Assembly (NCBI RefSeq): GCF_003843875.1
Contig: NZ_RKRF01000007.1
Span: 744,001-808,000, forward strand
Length of the DNA stretch: 64,000 nt
Direction: 5' to 3'
Origin: Aquisalibacillus elongatus
Lineage (GTDB): Bacteria > Bacillota > Bacilli > Bacillales > Alkalibacillaceae
The notes below the pieces were generated by a model. The model was given only the letters and a program-made list of their open reading frames with translations, was not told the DNA's origin and searched no databases. A program made the translations under genes and the position numbers. Of this stretch, positions 8,134 through 20,027 are shown in pieces (the stretch's first letter is position 1; every line of letters starts with the position of its first letter).

Positions 8134-9015
8134 TTAATACCTCGGCTTTCTTGATTTAATTTCTTCATAAAAGTTTTCATAATGTTGATACCTAAAATCA
8201 GGAATATCCCCATCCTCAACAGCTGATTTTACAGCACATTTAGGTTCATTGATATGCAAACATCCTCTAAATTTACAATCGTCTTGATAACCTAGAAACT
8301 CTGGAAAACAGAACCTCAATTCTTCTAAATCAATCTCATCAAAATCAAGCGAGCTAAAACCTGGCGTGTCAGCAACGTAACCGTCGCCAATTGAATATAA
8401 TTCGACATGACGTGTTGTATGTTTGCCGCGTCCTAGACTTTTTGAAATATCAGCTGTCTCAATATTTAATCTTTCGTCTAATTGGTTTAATAGGGTTGAC
8501 TTGCCGACACCTGATTGTCCAGCTATCACCGAAAGACGATTTGATAAGTATGGCATTATTTTATCTCTTAAATCATCCATAACTTTTGAGACGATTAATA
8601 CGTCATAGCCTATTGACTTATACGTTTTTGAATAATCATTTAACTGTTGAAGTTGTTCGTCTGTTGTAATATCTTCTTTCGTCAGTACGATTAATGGACG
8701 AATATCCTTATGTTCTACTAACACAAGAAATCGATCGAGCAAAAGTGGATTGAATTCAGGTTCAACGGCTGAGCTGACAATTATGGCTTGATCAATATTA
8801 GCAATTGGCGGACGAACAAATTCATTCGTCCGCTCATTAATATTAACTATAGTCCCTGTTCCATCATGCTCAAGTTCTATTTCGACATGATCACCAACTA
8901 ATGGCGTTATTTTCTTTTTTCGAAATAAACCCCGTCCTTTACATGTATAAACTTCACCATCAGCCATGACATCATAAAATCCACTTAATGCTTTAACGAT
9001 TTTCCCTTGAATCAT
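8134..9015 (-). CDS. rsgA: Ribosome small subunit-dependent GTPase A
   Basis: 293 residues, a circularly permuted GTPase that checks 30S maturation around the decoding centre. Order seen: N-terminal OB fold; G4 TKED (112-115); G1 P-loop GQSGVGKST (166-174); a switch-region hinge RGKHTTRH; G3 DTPGF (217-221); and a C-terminal zinc knuckle with Cys247, Cys252, His254 and Cys260. The start ATG follows the prkC stop directly. The phosphatase-kinase-RsgA order is conserved, and in relatives RsgA is a PrkC substrate. Confidence 0.96.
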   Translation of the reverse strand: MIQGKIVKALSGFYDVMADGEVYTCKGRGLFRKKKITPLVGDHVEIELEHDGTGTIVNINERTNEFVRPPIANIDQAIIVSSAVEPEFNPLLLDRFLVLVEHKDIRPLIVLTKEDITTDEQLQQLNDYSKTYKSIGYDVLIVSKVMDDLRDKIMPYLSNRLSVIAGQSGVGKSTLLNQLDERLNIETADISKSLGRGKHTTRHVELYSIGDGYVADTPGFSSLDFDEIDLEELRFCFPEFLGYQDDCKFRGCLHINEPKCAVKSAVEDGDIPDFRYQHYENFYEEIKSRKPRY

Positions 9016-10992
9016 TTACTGACCTTCTCTCGCTTCTTCATACGTAATCACTTCTTCCTTAAATAGTTCACCATCTCGTAAAACTCTATACTCCGCCGCT
9101 TCATTTGGCTCTATATTTAATGTCAATTCATATGTTGTATCACTACTGATTTCTTCCTCATGAGCCACTTCATCAAAATTATAATTCATATCACTAATAT
9201 AAATTTGAATGAAGTTAGTTTGCTCTTGTCCTTGCCCGTTTCCATTGCCATTACCTTCAGCACTTTCAGGATTAAAAGGAACTTCAAACTCAACTGTTGT
9301 AGAGACTGGTTTAGGTTCAGGACCTTTCGAGAGAACGACCTTCACAGAATCACCTTGTTCTAGCTCCGAATCAACCCCTGGGTCCTGTCGAATAACTTCA
9401 CCCTCAGGTACGGTTTCTGAATGCTCTTCTTCTGTCTCAAGCGTTAAACCATTATTATTTATATAATCTTGGACTTCATCTAAGGTCCAACCCTTTAATG
9501 ATTGTAATGAAATTTTCGGAGGACCTGAGCTTATATCGAAAATAACTTTCGTTTCTTCAGGTATAATTTCTTCGCCTGGGTCTGGCTGAATCTGTCCTAT
9601 TATTTCACCTTCAGGTCGTTCTGATTCCTTTCGATACTCAATAATCTCTTCGTATCCTTGTGATTCTAAATATCGTTTCGTTTGATCAAATGAACGCCCA
9701 ACATAATCATCAAATTCTATTTTTTCTTTACCCATACTCGTAAATAACGTTACAGTTGTACCTTCTTTAATAGAACTGCCTTCACTCGGCGTAGACCTGA
9801 CGACAAGGTCTTCTTCAACTTCCTCAGAATGTACAGATTCACGTTCAACTTCTAATCCTAAATCTCTTAATTCTTGTAATGCATCAGCATAGGTTTCTCC
9901 TGTTACATCCGGGACAGTTACGTCATCTGGGCTAAACAAACTAGGCATAATGAAAAGCGCTATAACGCCAGCTGTAATCAGTAAAGCCAAAAAGGATAAA
10001 AGGATAGCAAGCCACTTTTTAGACTTCTTTTTGGTTTCTTCTTGGTTATTCATAACTTTTGTATCGTCATGATTTGAATTATAAGCATTTGTTTGATCAG
10101 AAATAACCGGAACCGCTTTTGTTTCTTCCCCTTCTTCTTCAGGAACGACAAAAGGATTTTCGTTTACACGATCAGGGTCTAAAGCGGTTGATAAGTCCAT
10201 CTGCATTTCTTCAATTGTTTGGTAACGCTGCAATGGATCCTTTGCCGTTGATTTTAGAACGACATTTTCTAAACTTTGTGGTACGTCCGGGTTATAACTT
10301 TTAACAGATGGTGTGTCTACTTGCATATGTTTTAATGCGATAGATACAGCTGATTCACCTGAAAATGGCAGTTGACCGGTTAAAAGTTCGTATAACACAA
10401 TACCTAATGAATAGATATCCGACTTTTTAGTTGCTGTGCCACCTCGGGCTTGCTCTGGCGATAAATAGTGAACCGAGCCAAGGACATTATTAGTTTTTGT
10501 TAATGACGTTGAACTTAGTGCCATAGCAATTCCAAAGTCAGTAATTTTGACTTGTTGGTTTTGATCAATTAACACATTTTGCGGTTTAATATCTCTATGA
10601 ATAATTCCATTATCATGGGCATGAGAAATCGCTGATGTTAATTGAGACATGATATGTACGGCTTCATCGACAGAAGCAGGGCCGTTTTGTTGAATATGTT
10701 GCTTAAGGGTCATACCTTCTACATATTCCATGACGATATAATACACATCATCTTCTTGTCCGACATCATAAATGCTCACAATATGATTATTAGTTAAACT
10801 AATCGCTGATTCAGCTTCTCGTCTGAACCTCTGAATAAATTCATGGTCATTCGAGTATTCCATTCTCAAGATCTTCATGGCTACATTGCGGTGTAATATA
10901 ATATCTCGAGCTAGATAAACTCTAGCCATTCCACCGCCACCAATCGGTCGAATTAATTTATAACGTTCATTAATAATTCGTCCAACCATCAT
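9016..10992 (-). CDS. prkC: PASTA-domain Ser/Thr protein kinase PrkC
   Basis: 658 residues. The cytoplasmic Hanks-type kinase domain spans about residues 10-270, with glycine loop GGGGMARV, Lys40, HRDIKPQN (132-139) and DFG (152-154). A single transmembrane segment lies at about 327-350. Outside are three PASTA repeats (about 357-565), which bind peptidoglycan fragments or lipid II, and a C-terminal acidic beta domain of about 90 residues. In Bacillus it governs germination in response to muropeptides and cell-wall growth. The start overlaps the prpC stop by 4 bases (ATGA). The linker and the extracellular part are rich in Asp and Glu. Confidence 0.96.
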   Translation of the reverse strand: MMVGRIINERYKLIRPIGGGGMARVYLARDIILHRNVAMKILRMEYSNDHEFIQRFRREAESAISLTNNHIVSIYDVGQEDDVYYIVMEYVEGMTLKQHIQQNGPASVDEAVHIMSQLTSAISHAHDNGIIHRDIKPQNVLIDQNQQVKITDFGIAMALSSTSLTKTNNVLGSVHYLSPEQARGGTATKKSDIYSLGIVLYELLTGQLPFSGESAVSIALKHMQVDTPSVKSYNPDVPQSLENVVLKSTAKDPLQRYQTIEEMQMDLSTALDPDRVNENPFVVPEEEGEETKAVPVISDQTNAYNSNHDDTKVMNNQEETKKKSKKWLAILLSFLALLITAGVIALFIMPSLFSPDDVTVPDVTGETYADALQELRDLGLEVERESVHSEEVEEDLVVRSTPSEGSSIKEGTTVTLFTSMGKEKIEFDDYVGRSFDQTKRYLESQGYEEIIEYRKESERPEGEIIGQIQPDPGEEIIPEETKVIFDISSGPPKISLQSLKGWTLDEVQDYINNNGLTLETEEEHSETVPEGEVIRQDPGVDSELEQGDSVKVVLSKGPEPKPVSTTVEFEVPFNPESAEGNGNGNGQGQEQTNFIQIYISDMNYNFDEVAHEEEISSDTTYELTLNIEPNEAAEYRVLRDGELFKEEVITYEEAREGQ

Positions 10993-11735
10993 ACGTCATC
11001 ACCTTCTTTACGTTGAACCAAAACAACTGAAATATTATCTTCCCCACCATGTTCATTAGCCAAAGACACTAGGTGATGAACCTTTTCTTCTAGCGATTGT
11101 TCTAATAACAATGTATTATGTATTTCTTCGTTTGTAAGTTTATTAGATAAACCATCTGTACAGCTTAAAATATAGTCTTGTTCTTTCCAACTAACATGAT
11201 TAACATCTACTTTGATATTAGTCTCTGTCCCTAATGCTTGTAATAAAACATTTTTCTTTGGATGTGCTTCAGCTTCTTCTTCAGTTAATTCTCCATTATT
11301 AACAAGCTGTTGGACAAAGGAATGATCTTCTGTTACTTGGATGATACTATCTTGATTCACTTGATACAAACGACTATCTCCAACATGGGCAACGACAATA
11401 TCGTCTTCTAAATAGACTGTCGCAACCACAGTTGTTCCCATCCCAACGCATTCCTTGTTATTCTCTGCATGAGATAGAACATATTCATTCGTTTTTAAAA
11501 TCGTTTGTCTTAACCATTCCTTAACGTCATCAACATTTGTCATATCAGCCGTCTTTTCCCATAACTTTTGAATATGTTTAGACGTAAGGTCGCTTGCGAT
11601 ATCACCAGCTTGATGTCCGCCCATACCATCGGCGATCACCGTTAGCATTTGATTGGACTCGTTATAAAACACTCCCCCTGAGTCCTCATTCACTTTTCTC
11701 ATTTTCCCTACATCGGAAATAAAACACGCATTCAT
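10989..11735 (-). CDS. prpC: PP2C-type Ser/Thr protein phosphatase PrpC
   Basis: 248 residues. Metal-dependent phosphatase that reverses PrkC phosphorylation. Metal-binding motifs visible are NEDS near residue 16, ADGMGGHQAGDIAS (about 34-47), VVAHVGDSRLY, the SCTDGLS segment and GGEDNISVV at the C-terminus. A GTG at 11747 in frame lies within the AGGTGA Shine-Dalgarno, so the ATG at 11735 is preferred; this gives MNACFISDVGK, comparable with other PrpC proteins. It is followed immediately by prkC. Confidence 0.95.
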   Translation of the reverse strand: MNACFISDVGKMRKVNEDSGGVFYNESNQMLTVIADGMGGHQAGDIASDLTSKHIQKLWEKTADMTNVDDVKEWLRQTILKTNEYVLSHAENNKECVGMGTTVVATVYLEDDIVVAHVGDSRLYQVNQDSIIQVTEDHSFVQQLVNNGELTEEEAEAHPKKNVLLQALGTETNIKVDVNHVSWKEQDYILSCTDGLSNKLTNEEIHNTLLLEQSLEEKVHHLVSLANEHGGEDNISVVLVQRKEGDDV

Positions 11736-11797
11736 TTCCTTGGTCACCTCATTTCAGACGAATGGCCTTATTTCTTTTTATAAACTCAATTATTTTA

Positions 11798-13138
11798 TCA
11801 TGAGTTTTTAATTAATCGTGTTATAAAAAATCCGTCTGCCTTAAAATCTTGTGGAAAAATCTGCACCCCATATTCTGTAATTCCAATTAAATCTTGACAT
11901 GCTCCAGGTAAGTCCTTAAAAAACATAGGGTCAACAGTTAACTCTGGGTGTTTTTCTAGCAACTGTTTAATCTGATGTTCATTTTCATGTTGATCCACTG
12001 TACAAGTACTATAAACTAGTTTACCATCTGACTTTAATAAAGGCACGACTGCTTCTAGTAATTCTTGCTGAATCTTAGCTAAATCTACTATATCAGATTC
12101 TGATTTATGATATTTTATATCTGGTTTACTTCTTAAGACGCCTAGCCCTGAACAAGGAGCATCTAGTAAAATGCGGTCAAACTCTTCAGCCTGATGGATT
12201 TCACCTAAATGCCTTGAGTCTTGAGCTTTAGTTTTAATCATCGATAGCCCCAATGTTTCTGCTTTTTCTTTGACTAGTTTCACTTTTTTATCATGTAAAT
12301 CGTAAGCTAAAAGCTCACCCTCATCGTTCATCTTCTCAGCAATGTGCGTTGTTTTGCCACCAGGTGCACTGCATGCATCTAACACTTTCATGCCAGGCTT
12401 TAAATCAAGCATTTCACTAACGAGCATTGATGTTTCATCTTGAATGGTGATTTGTGATGGAAACAACTGGCTGTATAAAGGGTTGCCAGATTCGACAATT
12501 AATCCTTGTTCACTTAATAAAGAATGCCTTGTCTCAATCCCTTCTTCTCTTAGTTGTTCTTGAACGCTTAAAACTGTATTTTTTAATGGTTGTACTCTAA
12601 TCGATAGTCGTTTGGATTCTAAGTTGGATTCGCACATTTGACGGGTAGTTTCTTCACCGTACATATCGACCCATCTTCTGACTAACCAAAAAGGATGGCT
12701 TGTTTCTATAGATATTCTTTCTATTGGGTCTTTTATGTCATCTAATGCAGATAATCCTTGTCTTTGGATATTTCTTAGAACACCGTTGACAAATCCACTC
12801 GTCCTACGGTGACCTTTCTTCTTAGCTATCGTAACAGCTTCATTAATAACAGCATGATCAGGCACGCGTTCTAAATAAACCATTTGATAGACGGACATAT
12901 ACAATAGCCACTCAACCCATTTATCAGCTTTCTTTTTAATAAACGGTTTTAAAAAATACTCTAGTGTCATTTTCCGCTGTAATGTACCGTACACGATTTC
13001 GGTTAATAAGCCTTTATCTTTTCCACTTACATCGTGGTTTTTTATAGCCTGGTTGATTAAAATATGGCTAAAGCCACCACTTTCACCAACTTGGGTTAAT
13101 AATTTTAATGCAATCTCTCGTACACTTTTCTGAGCCAT
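11798..13138 (-). CDS. rsmB: 16S rRNA (cytosine 967-C5)-methyltransferase RsmB
   Basis: 446 residues. The N-terminal NusB-like RNA-binding domain (about 1-130) is followed by the RsmB/NOP2-type methyltransferase domain: SAM motif DACSAPGGKT (254-263), catalytic DAPCSG (326-331) and the second catalytic cysteine in STCT (377-380). It methylates C967 of 16S rRNA (E. coli numbering). It starts 4 bases after the fmt stop. The B. subtilis order fmt-rsmB-prpC-prkC is preserved except that rlmN, usually between rsmB and prpC there, is not found in this window. Confidence 0.95.
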   Translation of the reverse strand: MAQKSVREIALKLLTQVGESGGFSHILINQAIKNHDVSGKDKGLLTEIVYGTLQRKMTLEYFLKPFIKKKADKWVEWLLYMSVYQMVYLERVPDHAVINEAVTIAKKKGHRRTSGFVNGVLRNIQRQGLSALDDIKDPIERISIETSHPFWLVRRWVDMYGEETTRQMCESNLESKRLSIRVQPLKNTVLSVQEQLREEGIETRHSLLSEQGLIVESGNPLYSQLFPSQITIQDETSMLVSEMLDLKPGMKVLDACSAPGGKTTHIAEKMNDEGELLAYDLHDKKVKLVKEKAETLGLSMIKTKAQDSRHLGEIHQAEEFDRILLDAPCSGLGVLRSKPDIKYHKSESDIVDLAKIQQELLEAVVPLLKSDGKLVYSTCTVDQHENEHQIKQLLEKHPELTVDPMFFKDLPGACQDLIGITEYGVQIFPQDFKADGFFITRLIKNS

Positions 13139-13142
13139 CCTA

Positions 13143-14081
13143 TCATCCTAACTGTGTTCCAACATTGAAGTAATCGTTAGAACCTCTTAGAAAATCTTCT
13201 GCATTCATGCGTTTTTTACCAGCCGGCTGTAATTCAGTGATTTTCACTGACATACCATCACCTGTCGCAACGACAACCCCATCATCTTCTAGTTTAATAA
13301 TTGTTCCAGGGGTTTCGTTGGTGGATTGATGATGTTTCGACGCCCACCAAATTTTCACTGTTTGGCCTTCATAAGTTGTAAACGCCACTGGCCAAGGATG
13401 AAGACCTCTTATATGGTTATAAATCTCACCTTGCGACCAGCTCCAATCAATTCTCTCTTGTTCACGCTTAATGTTATATGCATATGTTGCTTCACCATTA
13501 TTTTGTGAAATCGACTCATTACGCTTAGCAAAAATCTCTGGCAGTGTGTCCATTAATAATTCAGAACCAAGTACGGATAGCTTATCATGAAGTGATCCTA
13601 CATGGTCTTCTTCGTCAATTGGAATGGATTGTTGAGAAATGATATCACCTGCATCCAATGCTTCTGCCATATACATAATCGTAATTCCTGTCTCTTTCTT
13701 ACCTTGTAAAATAGCATAATGAATTGGTGCACCACCTCTTAACTCAGGTAGGAGTGATGCATGAACATTAATGCAACCATATTCCGGTTCTTCTAGTATC
13801 GCTTTAGGCAATATTTGACCATATGCAGCCGTTACAATTAAATCTGGTTGAAAATCTAAAATCGAATCATAATCATGACGTATTTTTTCCGGTTGTAATA
13901 TTGGAAGATCATATTCGAGTGCCTTTTCCTTAACTGGAGAAGGTGTCAGTTTTTTCTTTCGTCCTTTTGGCCGGTCGGGTTGTGTCACAACCGCTACGAC
14001 ATCATATTGTGATTTGATTAATGATTCTAATACCGGAACACTAAAATCCGGCGTTCCCATAAATACGATTCTCTTTGTCAT
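13143..14081 (-). CDS. fmt: Methionyl-tRNA formyltransferase
   Basis: 312 residues. Formylates initiator Met-tRNA with 10-formyl-tetrahydrofolate. It starts with [15 protein letters not shown]; the folate-binding and catalytic loop [18 protein letters not shown] carries the catalytic Asn-His-Asp set. The C-terminal OB fold binds tRNA. The open frame extends to 14123, overlapping priA, but the ATG at 14081 has an AGAAGGG Shine-Dalgarno and gives the family N-terminus. Peptide deformylase, which removes this formyl group and is normally encoded just upstream, is not here. Confidence 0.96.
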   Translation of the reverse strand: MTKRIVFMGTPDFSVPVLESLIKSQYDVVAVVTQPDRPKGRKKKLTPSPVKEKALEYDLPILQPEKIRHDYDSILDFQPDLIVTAAYGQILPKAILEEPEYGCINVHASLLPELRGGAPIHYAILQGKKETGITIMYMAEALDAGDIISQQSIPIDEEDHVGSLHDKLSVLGSELLMDTLPEIFAKRNESISQNNGEATYAYNIKREQERIDWSWSQGEIYNHIRGLHPWPVAFTTYEGQTVKIWWASKHHQSTNETPGTIIKLEDDGVVVATGDGMSVKITELQPAGKKRMNAEDFLRGSNDYFNVGTQLG

Positions 14082-14094
14082 ACAATATCCCTTC

Positions 14095-16506
14095 TTACAT
14101 AAAATGGTATGGTTCAAAATCAATCGTTAACTGTAATTTTTGTTGTTGAATGTCTTTCTTAAAATGGTCTAGAACCTTTTGGAGTGCGCCATCAACATTC
14201 TCACGCTGTTTATATTTTAACATGCATTGATAACGGTAGCGATCTTTAATCCGCATCATAGGGGACGGCGATGGCCCCATCAATTGACAATTTCCAGTTG
14301 TATGGTGAGCAATTATATTGGCCACTTCCTTAGAAGCTTCCACCGCAGCCACATGATTTTCATGAGAGATATTAATTAAAGCAAGGTAATAATAAGGCGG
14401 ATACTGGAATTGCCTGCGAACTTGCATTTCTTTATTAAAGAATGCCTCAAAATCATATTGACTAGCCATTTCGATACTGTAATGCTCAGGTGAATAAGTT
14501 TGCACAACGACTTGACCAGGCAATTCATGACGACCTGCACGGCCACTTACTTGCGTTAAGAGCTGAAAAGATTTCTCAGATGCTCGAAAGTCCGGTAAAT
14601 TTAACATTGAATCCGCAGCAATGACTCCGACCAACGTCACGTCTTTAAAATCTAAACCTTTTGCGATCATTTGAGTACCTAATAAAATATCTGCCTCATG
14701 ATTCCCAAACTTTTCTAACAGTTTCTCATGAGCTCCTTTTCGGCTTGTCGTATCAACATCCATTCGAATGACACGAGCATCAGGAAAATGAACGTTTAAT
14801 GCCTCTTCTACTTTTTGAGTACCTGTCCCAAAATAGCGAATTGAATCACTCTCACAGCTTGGACAAATGTTAGGCATTGGACGCTCATCTCCACAATAGT
14901 GGCATTTCAATTTATGATGTTGACGATGATACGTCATCGAGATATCACAGTGTTCGCAATTAATCGTTTCACCGCAGTCACGACACATCACAAACGTCGA
15001 ATAACCCCGGCGGTTTAACATTAAAACGACTTGCTCTTGTTTCTCTAATCGTTCATTAATCTGTTCTGTCAGAGACTCTGAAAACATAGTGCGGTTGCCT
15101 CGGTGAAGTTCTTTTCTCATATCGACAATTTCAACTTCTGGCATCGCCTGGTCATTAACACGCTCCGTTAACTCTAAAAGATGATAAACTCCTTTTAGCG
15201 CCCTTGCATAAGATTCTAATGTCGGCGTCGCACTTCCTAATACGACAGGGCATTCGTGGTATTCAGCTCGTTTTTTTGCAATCTCTCGAGCGTGGTATTT
15301 CGGATAATCCTCTTGTTTATATGTTTGTTCGTGTTCTTCATCGATAATAATAATTCCAATGTTTTCAAAAGGTGCAAAAATTGCTGACCTCGCCCCGACG
15401 ACGACTCGAACTTCTTTTCGGTGAATTTTTCGCCATTCGTCGTATTTTTCTCCTTGTGACAGCCCGCTATGTAAAACAGCTACCTCATCACCAAAACGTG
15501 CCTTAAATCGGGAAACCATTTGAGGCGTCAGTGCAATCTCAGGCACTAATACAATAGCTTCCTTTCCTTTATTCAAGACGCGTTGAATCGATTGTAAATA
15601 GATTTCTGTCTTACCACTTCCTGTAACCCCGTGTAATAAGTATGTCTGATAGTACGTTTTTTTAATGGAATTCAAAATCGGTTCAATGGCGTTTTCTTGA
15701 TAAGGCGTTAATTGAAGAGGTTCCGATGGTTCCATTGATTTATGTTCAAATGGATCTCGGTAGACTTCTTTTTTTGTCAGTTTCAAAATACCTTTCTTAA
15801 CTAACGCATCGATTGGCGCTTTTGTTGTTTGAACCTTTTTTATAAGATCGTTCAACAAAATCGGTTCATCCTGATCAATGAAATAGGATAAGACGTCTTT
15901 TTGTTTCTTAGCTTGTGCGCTTAAGTTTTCATACTCTTCCATTAACATATGGTTCTCTAGTGCTTGTTCAACAAATGTATGCTTCTTAACTCGATTTTTA
16001 CCTTTTACAACATATTTTATATCAATCAAGTCATCTTTTATTAAATTTCTGATGTCTCGTTCATTAATTTCACTTTCTTCCAAATCGGAAAAAGGAAATA
16101 CTTCACGACCTTGAACTACGTGACGTAATTTCTCTGGTAACAATTGCTCTTCTTCGGTTAGCCAAACTTCCTTTTCATAAGCTGCTTTAAACACAGCTGG
16201 AAGCATCGCTTGTAAGGCAGAAATTCGAAAGCATAACGTTTCTTTTTTAAGCCAAATCGATAGATCCAAAAGTTCCCCTGTTAAAATAGGGGTATAGTCC
16301 ATAACATCGGTAATTGGTTTTAATTGATCGAACTCACTTTCTTGAGCTAAATCAACAACAAAGCCCATAATTTTTCTAGGACCTAACGGAACAATAACTC
16401 GGATACCGGGTTGTACAATTTCGGTTAAGTGTTCAGGTATTTCATAATCTAATGCTGAATCAATCGGTGATGCTGGTACATCAACAATTACTTTCGCAAC
16501 CTTCAC
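14095..16506 (-). CDS. priA: Primosomal protein N' (replication restart helicase PriA)
   Basis: 803 residues, full length. It binds stalled forks and reloads the replicative helicase. N-terminal DNA-binding domain and winged helix, then the SF2 helicase: Walker A GVTGSGKT (293-300), DEEH box (389-392), a SATPT motif III, and an insert with eight cysteines for two zinc ions ([13 protein letters not shown] and [17 protein letters not shown]). The start GTG overlaps the coaBC stop by 4 bases and has a GGGGGAAG Shine-Dalgarno. Confidence 0.97.
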   Translation of the reverse strand: MKVAKVIVDVPASPIDSALDYEIPEHLTEIVQPGIRVIVPLGPRKIMGFVVDLAQESEFDQLKPITDVMDYTPILTGELLDLSIWLKKETLCFRISALQAMLPAVFKAAYEKEVWLTEEEQLLPEKLRHVVQGREVFPFSDLEESEINERDIRNLIKDDLIDIKYVVKGKNRVKKHTFVEQALENHMLMEEYENLSAQAKKQKDVLSYFIDQDEPILLNDLIKKVQTTKAPIDALVKKGILKLTKKEVYRDPFEHKSMEPSEPLQLTPYQENAIEPILNSIKKTYYQTYLLHGVTGSGKTEIYLQSIQRVLNKGKEAIVLVPEIALTPQMVSRFKARFGDEVAVLHSGLSQGEKYDEWRKIHRKEVRVVVGARSAIFAPFENIGIIIIDEEHEQTYKQEDYPKYHAREIAKKRAEYHECPVVLGSATPTLESYARALKGVYHLLELTERVNDQAMPEVEIVDMRKELHRGNRTMFSESLTEQINERLEKQEQVVLMLNRRGYSTFVMCRDCGETINCEHCDISMTYHRQHHKLKCHYCGDERPMPNICPSCESDSIRYFGTGTQKVEEALNVHFPDARVIRMDVDTTSRKGAHEKLLEKFGNHEADILLGTQMIAKGLDFKDVTLVGVIAADSMLNLPDFRASEKSFQLLTQVSGRAGRHELPGQVVVQTYSPEHYSIEMASQYDFEAFFNKEMQVRRQFQYPPYYYLALINISHENHVAAVEASKEVANIIAHHTTGNCQLMGPSPSPMMRIKDRYRYQCMLKYKQRENVDGALQKVLDHFKKDIQQQKLQLTIDFEPYHFM

Positions 16507-17708
16507 TTTGCTTCCCCCATCATGTCTTTCATGATTAACGTTAACAATTCTTGTGCAATCTCTTTCTTAGACCGAGTGGATATGGCATACTCTTGACCCG
16601 TTTTAGTCAAAATATTGACTTCATTATCATCTGACTTAAAGCCAATATTAGGATTACTTATATCATTAATGACAATGGCATCAAGATTCTTCTTCTGTAA
16701 TTTACGTTTACCATGTTCCAAATGCTGATCGGTCTCAGCAGCAAAACCAACTAAATATTGGTGATTTTTCCGCTCACCTAGCGTACTTAAAATATCCGTC
16801 GTACGTTCAAGTTCGACCGTTATATCATGACCTTGTTTCTTTAACTTTTTATCATGTACATCTTTAGGACGATAATCAGCTACCGCTGCAGATTTTATGA
16901 CAATATCTTGCTCATCAAACCTAGATGTTACAGCCTCAAACATCTCATCAGCAGAAGAAATCTTAATCGTTTCAACGCCAGGAAGCACATCTAAGTCAAC
17001 AGGTCCCGAAACAAGGGTAACTTGTGCACCTAAGTTTTTGGCAACTTCAGCTAGAGCATACCCCATTTTGCCTGAAGAATAATTAGTAAAAAAGCGCACA
17101 GTATCTACAGGCTCCTGTGTTGGACCAGCTGTAATTAAAACTTTTTTATTTTTTAAAGGTAATTCACGATTTTCGACCTTGTAAATGACTGCGATTATAT
17201 TTTCAGGTTCTTCTAATCGACCTTTCCCTACATAACCGCAAGCTAGATAGCCATCACCAGGTTCAATAAATCGATATCCGTACTCTTCTAGTGTTAATAA
17301 ATTTTCTTTAACAGCTGGATGATCGTACATATGTACATTCATCGCTGGCGCAATATAAACTGGTGCAGTAGTCGCTAGTAATGTTGTGGTTAGCATGTCA
17401 TCAGCTAATCCATTGGCTAAACGACCTAGTAAATGGGCTGTTGCTGGCGCTAAAATAACGAGATCAGCCCAGTCAGCTAAATCTATATGAGCAATTTTTT
17501 CAGGATTTTTTTCATCAAATGCATCAGTGTAAACAGGGTTCCGTGATAAAGCTTGAAACGTTAAAGGTTGTACAAACTCAGTCGCACCTTCCGTCATAAT
17601 AACTTTAACGTCAGCGCCTTGTTGAACTAGCTTGCTTGTTAAGGCACAAGCTTTATAAGCTGCAATTCCTCCCGAAACTCCTAGTACTATTTTTTTCCCT
17701 TTTAACAT
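16503..17708 (-). CDS. coaBC: Bifunctional phosphopantothenoylcysteine decarboxylase / phosphopantothenate-cysteine ligase
   Basis: 401 residues. Two consecutive steps of coenzyme A synthesis. The N-terminal FMN-dependent CoaC half has LGVSGGIAAYKA at the start, APAMNVHMY near the FMN site, and the GYLACGYVGKGRL loop with the catalytic cysteine. The C-terminal CoaB half starts around residue 185 with LITAGPTQEPVD and FFTNYSSGKMG. A frame extends to 17726, but GGAGGAG lies inside it 6-9 bases before GTG 17711 and ATG 17708; the ATG is chosen. It lies after the rpoZ terminator and is translationally coupled to priA. Confidence 0.95.
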   Translation of the reverse strand: MLKGKKIVLGVSGGIAAYKACALTSKLVQQGADVKVIMTEGATEFVQPLTFQALSRNPVYTDAFDEKNPEKIAHIDLADWADLVILAPATAHLLGRLANGLADDMLTTTLLATTAPVYIAPAMNVHMYDHPAVKENLLTLEEYGYRFIEPGDGYLACGYVGKGRLEEPENIIAVIYKVENRELPLKNKKVLITAGPTQEPVDTVRFFTNYSSGKMGYALAEVAKNLGAQVTLVSGPVDLDVLPGVETIKISSADEMFEAVTSRFDEQDIVIKSAAVADYRPKDVHDKKLKKQGHDITVELERTTDILSTLGERKNHQYLVGFAAETDQHLEHGKRKLQKKNLDAIVINDISNPNIGFKSDDNEVNILTKTGQEYAISTRSKKEIAQELLTLIMKDMMGEAK

Positions 17709-17780
17709 CACAACGCTCTCCTCCATTACACAAAAAACCTATTTTCTATATATTTTAACATGAAAATTATCCAAAAAGAA

Positions 17781-17806
17781 AAACAACCTGAGTTCTCAGG
17801 TTGTTT
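17781..17806 (-). terminator. Intrinsic terminator after rpoZ
   Basis: Perfect 11-bp stem AAACAACCTGA (17781-17791) and its complement (17796-17806), loop GTTC, followed on the minus strand by a T-rich run (17765-17780). It begins 6 bases after the rpoZ stop and should limit read-through into coaBC. Confidence 0.85.
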
Positions 17807-17812
17807 CAACAG

Positions 17813-18907
<1,095 letters not shown>

Positions 18908-18971
18908 TTCCTTCTCCCCTAACTATAGATTTTAACATTTAATAGTCCCTTTTGTTTTATCTATAATATCT

Positions 18972-19001
18972 ATTATAGTCTAAAAACGATTAAAATCTCA
19001 A
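18972..19001 (-). promoter_or_regulatory. Candidate promoter of remA-gmk-rpoZ
   Basis: On the minus strand TTGAGA (complement of 18996-19001), an 18-base spacer, then a perfect TATAAT (complement of 18972-18977). It starts 4 bases past the yicC stop codon, so remA need not depend on read-through from yicC. Confidence 0.55.
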
Positions 19002-19004
19002 ATA

Positions 19005-19883
19005 TTATTCAATATTTTGTACTTGTTCTTTAATTTTCTCAATTTCACTTTTCAATGCTACGACAATCTTACTGATTTGAACATCATTTGATTTAGAGCC
19101 TATTGTGTTGGTTTCTCGAAGCAATTCCTGGGTTAAGAAATCAAGCTTTCTTCCAATCGGTTGGTGAAGTTCTAACGTTTCTTTCACTTGTTCAACATGT
19201 GAAAATAAACGAGTGATTTCTTCGGCTATATTTGCTTTATCGGTTAAAATAGCCACTTCTTGAACAATTCGTGCCTCATCTTGAACAGAATCGTTTAGAT
19301 GATCTTTAATTCGCTCCGTTATTTTTACTTTATACTCTTCTTGGATCGCATCCATATTTTGTTCTAATTGATCTGTTAACTGTTTGACTTCGTTAACATG
19401 ATTTAAAACATCTTGCTTCAATGCTTTACCTTCATCTTGGCGCATCGTCAGTACTTTTTGTAAGACATCTTCTAAAATCGTTAAAATTTGTTTTTGTAGC
19501 GTTTCGTCTATTTGCACTTCTTCATCTTCAATAAATAAATCTTCTAATTGCAAAATATCTTCTAATTCGATATCACCTGAAACATCGCGTTTTTCCTTAA
19601 TTTCATTCAACGCTTGTAAGTATTGATCTAAGGTGTTCCAATTAACTTGGATGTTCTTATGTTTCATTTCTTCACCGGAAATATTGATAAAAACATCAAT
19701 GCGTCCACGGTTAAAATATTGACGTATTTTCTGTTTCATCGCATCTTCAAATGCCAAAAACTCCCGAGGCATTTTAAAAGAAAAGTCTAGGAACCGATGA
19801 TTGACGGTTTTAACCTCAATTGAAATTGAGGTATTCCCTATTTTACCTTGTGACTGTCCAAATCCGGTCATGCTATTGATCAA
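19005..19883 (-). CDS. yicC: YicC/YloC family endoribonuclease
   Basis: 292 residues. YicC-family N-terminal domain beginning SMTGFGQSQG, with VNHRFLDFSFKMPRE, and the C-terminal DUF1732-type domain ending in REINTIGSK-like TNTIGSKSND. Family members are stress-related RNases; E. coli YicC acts in RyhB degradation. The frame extends to a GTG at 19892, but an AGGTGA Shine-Dalgarno points to TTG at 19883, giving LINSMTGFG, which aligns with MIRSMTGFG of B. subtilis YloC. Confidence 0.9.
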   Translation of the reverse strand: MINSMTGFGQSQGKIGNTSISIEVKTVNHRFLDFSFKMPREFLAFEDAMKQKIRQYFNRGRIDVFINISGEEMKHKNIQVNWNTLDQYLQALNEIKEKRDVSGDIELEDILQLEDLFIEDEEVQIDETLQKQILTILEDVLQKVLTMRQDEGKALKQDVLNHVNEVKQLTDQLEQNMDAIQEEYKVKITERIKDHLNDSVQDEARIVQEVAILTDKANIAEEITRLFSHVEQVKETLELHQPIGRKLDFLTQELLRETNTIGSKSNDVQISKIVVALKSEIEKIKEQVQNIE

Positions 19884-20027
19884 TTTTTTCACCTACTCTA
19901 TTATTGACAGAATTTGCTACGCTTTTATTGTTGCATTAATGCAAAGATGTTTTCAATAGTTTTCCATAATCCCTAACGATTTATTTTTAATTCGTGCTAT
20001 ACTATTCTTCGTATAGAGGTGATATTT

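Noticed and set aside
9160-9466. Plus-strand frames opposite the PASTA part of prkC
   Set aside because: They are antisense to a well-supported gene and have no independent start signals or family resemblance.
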